A stretch of DNA of 5,795 nucleotides, taken from positions 1 through 5,795 of the forward strand of contig DARQ01000125.1 of the NCBI GenBank assembly GCA_002503395.1, written 5' to 3'. The notes beneath the pieces were generated by a model. It was not told the DNA's origin, made no database searches, and saw nothing but the letters and a program-made list of their open reading frames with translations. Of this stretch, positions 1 to 5,175 are shown piece after piece. The number at the start of each line of letters is the position of its first letter. The first letter of the stretch is position 1. The position numbers were made by a program, and so were the translations under genes. Origin of the DNA: Euryarchaeota archaeon UBA60 (GTDB lineage: Archaea > Thermoplasmatota > Poseidoniia > Poseidoniales > Poseidoniaceae).

Positions 1-35
1 GGAAACGAAGGATAATTTAGCACCCCACCCCCAAC

Positions 36-2297
36 TTGACCGTGGGCGACGTCAGCGCGAGGCGCGAATTGGAGCAACGACAAAATGAGCGTCGTCTCAT
101 AGGCGAAGAGGATGCATTAATTCTCGAAGAGAATCCTTTCATCGATCAGGTAGTCGAGGTCTTCCGTACCGCAAGTGCCAAAATGGAGCGCAAGAGTGCC
201 TGGGTCAAAAAAATCCGCAGTATCGGTTTCAAGAGGATTGCTGATTTGGGAATTCTGGCTGTTTTGTCCAGAATGACTGAGAAGGCGAATGCAACCAAGT
301 GCTCGTCGGTGATATTTGCTATTATTCGTAGACTTGAGCGCCAATACGAATTATTCATCTCAGGAATTGATACCGAGAAGTTGAAAACTCTGGCATGGAA
401 TATCATCCATGCTTTGCGAGAAGCACAAGTAATCGAGTTATACCGTGTTGGTCGAACTTCCGAAGATAGTCACATTATGTTAAGACTTAGCGCCAAGACA
501 GTCGAGGTTCTCAAGGAAAAGGGTTACAGCCTGCGCGATCCTATCATGCGACCGATGTTGTATCGTCCAGTTGAACATGAGTATAATCCAGTTGAACCTG
601 AGAAATCCAGGCCTGGTGGAATGCTGACACCGAAGCTACGAAGAACGGTAAAAGATAGGGAGCGCTTGGGGTCAAGTGAACACCTTGTAGGGGCATTGAA
701 TAATCTTCAGAACACCAAATGGGTGATTAATCACAAGGTATGGGAGGTTGTCACAAGTGATATCGTATTTGGTGACGATTCAACGGCTTGGTCGGTACTT
801 CCCGCTCCAATCTCACAGACGTTGTATTCGGCCAAGGAATTGGTGGATAGGAGAAAAGATGACCCCGATGACAACAGCCATTTCTACCATGCTTGGATGG
901 CTGGCCCAAGGGGGAGACTGTACACACTATGCCCATGGTTATCTCCTCAAGGTGGAGACTTGAGCCGTGGACTGATATGTTTTGATGAGCCCATGAAGGT
1001 GAACAAAAAGGCCAAGGGTTGGATAAAGTGCCACGTCGCTGATTTATTCAAAGGCGTCGAGGGCTTCGCAACCACACTGCGTGGAAACCCCCGTTTCTCT
1101 GAAATGCACGCGTGGTTTGATGAAAACCGAGAACGGATTTTCGATGTCGGCAGAAACCCGCTACACAAAAGGAATATTTCTCTGTGGTGGAATGATAGGG
1201 TTGAAGACAATCATCCGTACGGGGTTCGCAAGAAGTACTTCCAGAGAATAGCCGCGGCTTATGACGCATGGATGGCATTTGAGGAGACTGGTAAATCTTC
1301 TATTGCAATTCAGCAGGATGGGACCTGCAACGGTCAACAACACTGCGCCGCATTGATGCGGGATTCCGACCTCGCTGAGTTTGTCGACTTGGTCGAGAAT
1401 TATACCAAGAAAGATTTCTATGTCGCGGTTGCGGAAAATGCCGTGAAACTGTGGGATGGTGGGGATGTAGAGCACAAGTTTGGCACCTACCTGTCTGAAA
1501 ACTCCGATATTTTCTCAAAACGTAGTTTTGCCAAGATACCTGTGATGGTATTGGGTTATGGAATATCGATAGAAGGACTTACGAAAGAGATTTTTGATGA
1601 TCAGGGGAAGCGATGGGAGAACCTCGCTGGCGAAGGTGAAGAAGACGATTGGATTGCACACCCAGGGGAAGATAGCATATTGAATGACATTGAATTGGAA
1701 AATCCCCGAGATTACATCTCTCTGGCTTGGGCTCTGGCCAAAGATTACCATCGGGCATTCGCCATGACAGTTGAGAATGCAGGCGAAGTGAGGAAAATTC
1801 TGCAACAATGTACTTCGAGTACAACAAAACCTCTCGAGTGGTCAACTGGTGCTGGGATAACTGTAAGTAATCGATATAACCGTAGACTGAAAACATCTGA
1901 TGGGATGTCGCATCAATACAGAGCATCACCGGTGTGGAAGGAAAAATCACATCGCACTATTCGGTTGGCTAGATATGATGAAAACAAATTCGATGGCTCT
2001 AAAATGCGGCAGAGCATCGCACCCAATTTTGTACATTCTCTCGATGCTTCACACATGATGATGGCGATAAACTCCATGGCGGAAAAAGGCATAACCTATT
2101 TCCACATGGTACACGATTCCTTTGCAACCCATGCCGCAAACATCGAACTGATGCGCGATGCGGTGCGCTCAACCTTCGTTGAGTTACATCGTGATGACCC
2201 ATTGGCACGGATAGCGAAATCCTACGATATCGAAATAAGCGGCCGCGGGGACTTTGATATCGAAAGAGTCCTCAACTCGAAGTATATGATTCACTGA
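36..2297 (+). CDS. T7-type single-subunit DNA-directed RNA polymerase
   Basis: This enzyme makes RNA on a DNA template without other subunits; in phages of this family it transcribes the element's own genes. Seen in the 753 residues: the palm/fingers landmarks of T7 polymerase occur in order. They are an ALNNLQNTKWVIN segment (220-232), GPRGRLY (290-296, the DxxGR region), motif A QQDGTCNGQQH with catalytic Asp428, and motif B RSFAKIPVMVLGYG with Arg496, Lys500 and Tyr508 (T7 R627, K631, Y639). Then come APNFVHS with His667 (T7 H784) and motif C VHDSF with His693 and Asp694 (T7 H811/D812). The C-terminus aligns with the T7 'foot' to the last residue. It is shorter than T7 (753 versus 883), with loss mainly in the N-terminal region. 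Oddities: the Asp of DxxGR is Gly290, and an acidic stretch lies near 531-560. The start is uncertain: an in-frame TAG at 18-20 limits it. TTG 36 and GTG 42 lack an SD, while TTG 69 has GAGG six bases upstream. The family call is secure; the host is inferred. Confidence 0.95.
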   Translation: MTVGDVSARRELEQRQNERRLIGEEDALILEENPFIDQVVEVFRTASAKMERKSAWVKKIRSIGFKRIADLGILAVLSRMTEKANATKCSSVIFAIIRRLERQYELFISGIDTEKLKTLAWNIIHALREAQVIELYRVGRTSEDSHIMLRLSAKTVEVLKEKGYSLRDPIMRPMLYRPVEHEYNPVEPEKSRPGGMLTPKLRRTVKDRERLGSSEHLVGALNNLQNTKWVINHKVWEVVTSDIVFGDDSTAWSVLPAPISQTLYSAKELVDRRKDDPDDNSHFYHAWMAGPRGRLYTLCPWLSPQGGDLSRGLICFDEPMKVNKKAKGWIKCHVADLFKGVEGFATTLRGNPRFSEMHAWFDENRERIFDVGRNPLHKRNISLWWNDRVEDNHPYGVRKKYFQRIAAAYDAWMAFEETGKSSIAIQQDGTCNGQQHCAALMRDSDLAEFVDLVENYTKKDFYVAVAENAVKLWDGGDVEHKFGTYLSENSDIFSKRSFAKIPVMVLGYGISIEGLTKEIFDDQGKRWENLAGEGEEDDWIAHPGEDSILNDIELENPRDYISLAWALAKDYHRAFAMTVENAGEVRKILQQCTSSTTKPLEWSTGAGITVSNRYNRRLKTSDGMSHQYRASPVWKEKSHRTIRLARYDENKFDGSKMRQSIAPNFVHSLDASHMMMAINSMAEKGITYFHMVHDSFATHAANIELMRDAVRSTFVELHRDDPLARIAKSYDIEISGRGDFDIERVLNSKYMIH

Positions 2298-2305
2298 TTA
2301 CAGGC

Positions 2306-2313
2306 TTTAAATA
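2306..2313 (+). promoter_or_regulatory. Candidate archaeal TATA box (TTTAAATA)
   Basis: TTTAAATA matches the archaeal box A consensus (TTTAWATA). It lies 8 bases after the polymerase stop codon. Archaeal initiation about 25 bases downstream would fall near 2334-2338, giving a leader of about 200 nt for the TFB gene. The upstream bases (ACAGGC) are a poor BRE match and the leader would be long, so the second box may be the real promoter. Confidence 0.35.
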
Positions 2314-2320
2314 GGGCAAA

Positions 2321-2350
2321 TACTGTTGTTGTAATTGTTCGTTTGTCATT
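2321..2350 (+). terminator. Possible T-rich archaeal-type terminator of the polymerase transcript
   Basis: The non-template strand here is T-rich, with repeated GTT/TTG units, shortly after the polymerase stop. Archaeal terminators are often T-runs without a hairpin. However, the T's are interrupted and the longest run is only three, so the call is weak. I see no stable hairpin preceding it. Confidence 0.2.
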
Positions 2351-2420
2351 CCAATCTGCTACGCATTTCTGGATTGTCGAGCTTGCTGGCTTAGGGGAGT
2401 TGTAAACATCAGTACACAAG

Positions 2421-2430
2421 TATTATATCT
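2421..2430 (+). promoter_or_regulatory. Second TATA-like box (TATTATATCT)
   Basis: This A/T-rich box is preceded by ACACAAG, a purine-containing segment compatible with a BRE. Initiation about 25 bases downstream would fall near 2450, giving a leader of about 85 nt before the TFB start. It is a reasonable promoter for the TFB, zinc-ribbon and E1-like genes, which follow with almost no spacing. It may be recognised by the host TBP, and possibly autoregulated by the TFB encoded just downstream; that last point is inference. Confidence 0.4.
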
Positions 2431-2456
2431 TAGCAAAACTCACTAATTTCCCCCTT

Positions 2457-2493
2457 GAGGTAGAATGAGGTTCACCGAGCCCTATTTCACCTC
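2457..2493. repeat. Short GAGGT direct and inverted repeats, possible operator
   Basis: GAGGT occurs at 2457-2461 and again at 2467-2471, exactly 10 bp apart (one helical turn). Its reverse complement ACCTC lies at 2489-2493 and could pair with either copy. The position just downstream of the predicted start near 2450 would suit an operator or leader hairpin. The units are only 5 bp long, so chance is a real possibility. Confidence 0.2.
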
Positions 2494-2517
2494 TAGCCCG
2501 CAACTGACCGAACCGAT

Positions 2518-2526
2518 TGAAGGAGG
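2518..2526 (+). promoter_or_regulatory. Strong Shine-Dalgarno of the TFB gene
   Basis: The purine stretch TGAAGGAGG ends in a full AGGAGG at 2521-2526, nine bases before the ATG at 2536. This is close to the anti-SD complement and fixes the TFB start. It also shows prokaryotic leader-based translation initiation. Confidence 0.8.
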
Positions 2527-2535
2527 ATATTAAAA

Positions 2536-3519
2536 ATGACCATTGAAGAAGAAATTATTGCATGCCCAGACTGCGGCAGCAATTGCCGAGATTATGATAT
2601 GATGAATGGAGAGGAACTGTGCAATGACTGCGGCCTCGTGCTCGATTGCTACAATATCGAACAATACGACCAATCAACTCTCAATATCGACAATTTGAGC
2701 GAGGCCCATGGACGTGGCCCTGCTGATTCCCGTAACCTACCAATGCAACCAACTACCATTCCCTTTCAAAATCGCGACCACTCCGGCGCCCGACTCTCTA
2801 GCCAGCAAAGTCGTACTTTCCACCGCTTGCGAAGATACCAGACACAAGTAGCCAGCAATGTGCTTGGCTCACGTTCTCGAAGAGACTCAGCTGACATCAT
2901 TCGAAGGTTCTTTGGCGATAGAAAGGGACTGTGTGACCGTGCTCTTACCCTTTTGAATCACGGATGGCCTAATTCCAACGAGGATAAATCTCCGCACCTT
3001 CAGGCAATCTGGGAAGTTGCTCAGCCATACGGTGTTGAAGCCTCCGCCGCCGCTTGCATCAAAGTTGCCCTTGAAGAGGTAGATGTGCAGATTCGCCCAT
3101 CTAATCTGCACGAATTGATGCCAAGCAAGTGTGATAATCCACAGGAATGCATCACTGACTCAGTCAAGGCTCTTCGCCTGCGTGATGGCCATGCAGCCCA
3201 GGCACGTCCAACCGCCACAGGACGAGTTTGCCATCATATTGAAGAAGCTATACAGGCCGAACCTCGATTACTACAAATCGCAACTGAACTTGAGGACCAT
3301 GCAGTTATCTTGGCCGATTCAGGTGAGATGCCCCCCGACTCACGTAATTGGCTCTCCAACCTAGCTTGGCGGTTGTGCCAAGATAATGGAATCAGCATTC
3401 TACAAAAGGAACTCATGCCTGCATTTGATGCAAAACAGACCTCAACCTACTCAAAGCATATTTCTGCATATATCGATGGCGGGATGGCAGCCTTGGTACG
3501 CTTCAAGCGAGGTATCTGA
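2536..3519 (+). CDS. Diverged archaeal transcription initiation factor B (TFB/TFIIB-like)
   Basis: TFB bridges TBP at the TATA box and the archaeal multi-subunit RNA polymerase. Seen in the 327 residues: an N-terminal zinc ribbon with Cys10, Cys13, Cys29 and Cys32 (CPDCG...CNDCGLVLD), the TFIIB signature. It is followed by a B-linker-like segment (about 73-102), with DHSGARLS and then RTFHRLRRYQ, which resembles the canonical 'D..G..L...RLR+WQ'. The rest is helical and fits two degenerate cyclin repeats: about 110-200 (APYGV-EASAAACIKVAL-like core) and about 228-322, ending in an HTH-like TSTYSKHISAYIDGG. Odd: the 'GPEWRAF' B-reader element expected after the ribbon is absent, and the cyclin cores are weak for a chromosomal TFB. 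This suggests a viral or specialised factor. The ATG is supported by the AGGAGG upstream. The next gene starts one base after the stop, so they are very probably co-transcribed. The ribbon and linker support the family; promoter specificity is unknown. Confidence 0.85.
   Translation: MTIEEEIIACPDCGSNCRDYDMMNGEELCNDCGLVLDCYNIEQYDQSTLNIDNLSEAHGRGPADSRNLPMQPTTIPFQNRDHSGARLSSQQSRTFHRLRRYQTQVASNVLGSRSRRDSADIIRRFFGDRKGLCDRALTLLNHGWPNSNEDKSPHLQAIWEVAQPYGVEASAAACIKVALEEVDVQIRPSNLHELMPSKCDNPQECITDSVKALRLRDGHAAQARPTATGRVCHHIEEAIQAEPRLLQIATELEDHAVILADSGEMPPDSRNWLSNLAWRLCQDNGISILQKELMPAFDAKQTSTYSKHISAYIDGGMAALVRFKRGI
3509..3513 (+). promoter_or_regulatory. Shine-Dalgarno (GAGGT) deciding the start of the zinc-ribbon gene
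   Basis: GAGGT lies inside the last codons of the TFB gene, seven bases before the ATG at 3521. The frame is open further upstream, to an ATG at 3386, but that would overlap the TFB gene by 134 bases. The SD position and the tight junction favour 3521. Confidence 0.65.
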
Positions 3520-3520
3520 G

Positions 3521-5074
3521 ATGAGTAATCTATTGACTCCCGTGCCTGAACCTGACGGAACCTGCCACTGTTGCGGTCATGCTTTGGTGGAGATTGAAGA
3601 AACGCTACTTTGTGAGTTATGTCGCCCATGGCGGCGTGCATTCCTCTCACCTCACCCTCATTTTGAGCCTTGGGTCACCCACATTCTTCGTGAGGCTCGC
3701 CCCGCCATGGCGATTGTCTCAAATCGTCAAGAGTTACAGACCAAACCCCTTTGTGATGATGATTGGGCGCGGTTGTTCACCGAGTTAGGGATACCACATA
3801 AGCGCACGAATTACTCACGGCCGTCATTGGATGAGGGTATTGTCGATCGTCTAGAGTGGTTGAATTGTGAGGGTCGAACTATTGTAATGGATGATAACTA
3901 TGCCAGTGCATACCCTCGTTCAGAGATTTCCACCAGCAGAAAGTCCCGCTCAGTTATGGCGAAAATACAAACTTCGATTGGCACACTGGAGGTAACATGG
4001 AATGGTGTGTCCGTCGCGGGAGAGAAAATCTTAGGTGGCCCGGTAATCCCCTTGCTGGACATCACATCCTTTCGCCAACATCATGACACCAATGGTGGAA
4101 ATCCTTCGCAATACGGGCCGACGCGAAATACTATCCTACGGGAGTGGTCTACCAGTGAAGCCTTCCGCCACTTCGATGGATTCTTCCATCAAGAGAGGTT
4201 GCGCTCTCATTTCATTGCGACACAGGTGGGTGGTGAGGCATTCGGTGTCGATTGGCCGAAGATACCTCCAAGCTGCCGTTCCAGCCCATATGGATATCAC
4301 CTGATATTATCTAAATCAGAGTTTTACGAGAGCGAAGATATTCCTCTACCACATGATATAGAGTTACTCTGTGCATTCAGCGACGCGTGGCGTGGTGATT
4401 TTGGCCATGAACAAGCACTACTACTTCGAGCCAGCATCCTATTCTGGTGCTACCCCGAATGGAGTGGCAAGAAGTTTGGAACACCTTTCATTCCCGAACC
4501 GATTTGTCGCAGTTTCCAACTACTACGAACTGTTATCGATTCCAATCCGATGATTTCACTTTTCGACGAGGGTATCAAGGTCATTGGAAAGAGTGGTACA
4601 TTGTGGCGTGTAGAGTGCCAATCCGACCCTGCCATCCACAACTCCTCTTGGTCAGTCTCCAGTGCTGAATCAGGTAATAGGATATGTATACACGAACAGG
4701 GGAATAGATTACCACTCGGCGACAGATTGCTTACGGTTGTGCTGAGTTTCCACGATGATATCGAGTTGGCCAAAAGAGTGGATACGGTTGCACACGAAAT
4801 GGTTTGTGGTAAACGCCGCACTGCTGCTCTACGACGGCAATTGAGGCAATTCCAGCGTCAAATGGATGCCCAGCAATACGAGTTTCAGGTGATGCCGTAT
4901 GATGTGGAGAATGAGCACTTTCGAATCATCGAAGACGGTGCAGAGCCCGAGTGTGCAATCCTAGATGTCCTTGATCATGCGATTCCACGCCATATTGTAC
5001 GCATCCTTCAGGAAGAACATTGGCGAGAATACCACTTTCCTGAAATCGAGCGAAGAATTGGGTGGTATTTGTGA
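3521..5074 (+). CDS. Uncharacterised 517-residue protein with N-terminal zinc ribbon
   Basis: I do not recognise this protein. Seen: a four-cysteine ribbon near the N-terminus (Cys15, Cys18, Cys31, Cys34), followed by a long soluble region with no signal peptide or membrane segment. Residues about 150-182 look beta-rich. A segment at about 350-425 has alternating strands (GIKVIGKSGTLWRVE), then GNRICIHE with Cys389, then a helix (LPLGDRLLTVVLSFHDDIEL). A basic, Gln-rich helix follows (about 430-452: KRRTAALRRQLRQFQRQ), possibly coiled-coil or nucleic-acid binding. The gene begins one base after the TFB stop and its own stop TGA shares a base with an ATG of the next frame (TGATG), so it sits inside a three-gene operon. 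Two roles are open (inference): a partner of the transcription factors through its ribbon, or an E2-like or target-binding partner of the following ubiquitin-like/E1 protein. The E2 idea rests only on the [SG]-x-x-[IV]-C-I pattern followed by a helix, and is weak. Confidence 0.8.
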   Translation: MSNLLTPVPEPDGTCHCCGHALVEIEETLLCELCRPWRRAFLSPHPHFEPWVTHILREARPAMAIVSNRQELQTKPLCDDDWARLFTELGIPHKRTNYSRPSLDEGIVDRLEWLNCEGRTIVMDDNYASAYPRSEISTSRKSRSVMAKIQTSIGTLEVTWNGVSVAGEKILGGPVIPLLDITSFRQHHDTNGGNPSQYGPTRNTILREWSTSEAFRHFDGFFHQERLRSHFIATQVGGEAFGVDWPKIPPSCRSSPYGYHLILSKSEFYESEDIPLPHDIELLCAFSDAWRGDFGHEQALLLRASILFWCYPEWSGKKFGTPFIPEPICRSFQLLRTVIDSNPMISLFDEGIKVIGKSGTLWRVECQSDPAIHNSSWSVSSAESGNRICIHEQGNRLPLGDRLLTVVLSFHDDIELAKRVDTVAHEMVCGKRRTAALRRQLRQFQRQMDAQQYEFQVMPYDVENEHFRIIEDGAEPECAILDVLDHAIPRHIVRILQEEHWREYHFPEIERRIGWYL

Positions 5075-5162
5075 TGCCGACAAACCTTTCGATGCCAGAA
5101 GCAACGATTCACCCTTCAAAAGGGGCAGATGACCAAATGAAAATACCCGGAGTGGAATCCAT

Positions 5163-5167
5163 GGAGG
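5163..5167 (+). promoter_or_regulatory. Shine-Dalgarno (GGAGG) deciding the start of the Ubl-E1 gene
   Basis: GGAGG lies eight bases before the ATG at 5176, an ideal spacing. Competing in-frame ATGs at 5074 (overlapping the previous stop; GGTGG upstream), 5137 and 5161 (GGAG upstream) cannot be excluded. The 34 residues between 5074 and 5176 look unstructured. Confidence 0.55.
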
Positions 5168-5175
5168 AAATAGAC

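Larger units (their letters stand above)
2298..2535. other. Intergenic regulatory gap between the polymerase gene and the TFB operon
   Basis: This is the only substantial gap in the window (238 bp). I see no convincing open reading frame or RNA gene in it. It holds a TTTAAATA box just after the polymerase stop, a T-rich stretch, a second TATA-like box near 2421, an 8-base match to the T7 promoter core at 2438-2445, short GAGGT repeats at 2457-2493, and the SD of the TFB gene. The concentration of such elements suggests that the three downstream genes are transcribed separately from the polymerase gene. This is inference from sequence alone. Confidence 0.6.

Noticed and set aside
1579..1950. 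123-residue open frame on the minus strand inside the polymerase gene
   Set aside because: It lies wholly opposite a gene with clear family motifs, has no recognisable domain, and shows no SD that I could support.
2469..2514. GGTTC/GAACC inverted repeat as a terminator or riboswitch stem
   Set aside because: It has only five pairs with a loop of about 36 bases and no T-run after it, so it is not stable enough to support.
3336..3350. GACTCACGTAATTGG inside the TFB gene as a T7-like promoter
   Set aside because: It is inside coding sequence, matches only GACTCAC, and lacks the rest of the promoter; a match this short is expected by chance.
3386..3520. Upstream extension of the zinc-ribbon gene to ATG 3386
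   Set aside because: It would overlap the TFB gene by 134 bases. The extension reads as an out-of-frame shadow of TFB, and the ATG at 3521 has a GAGGT SD at good spacing.
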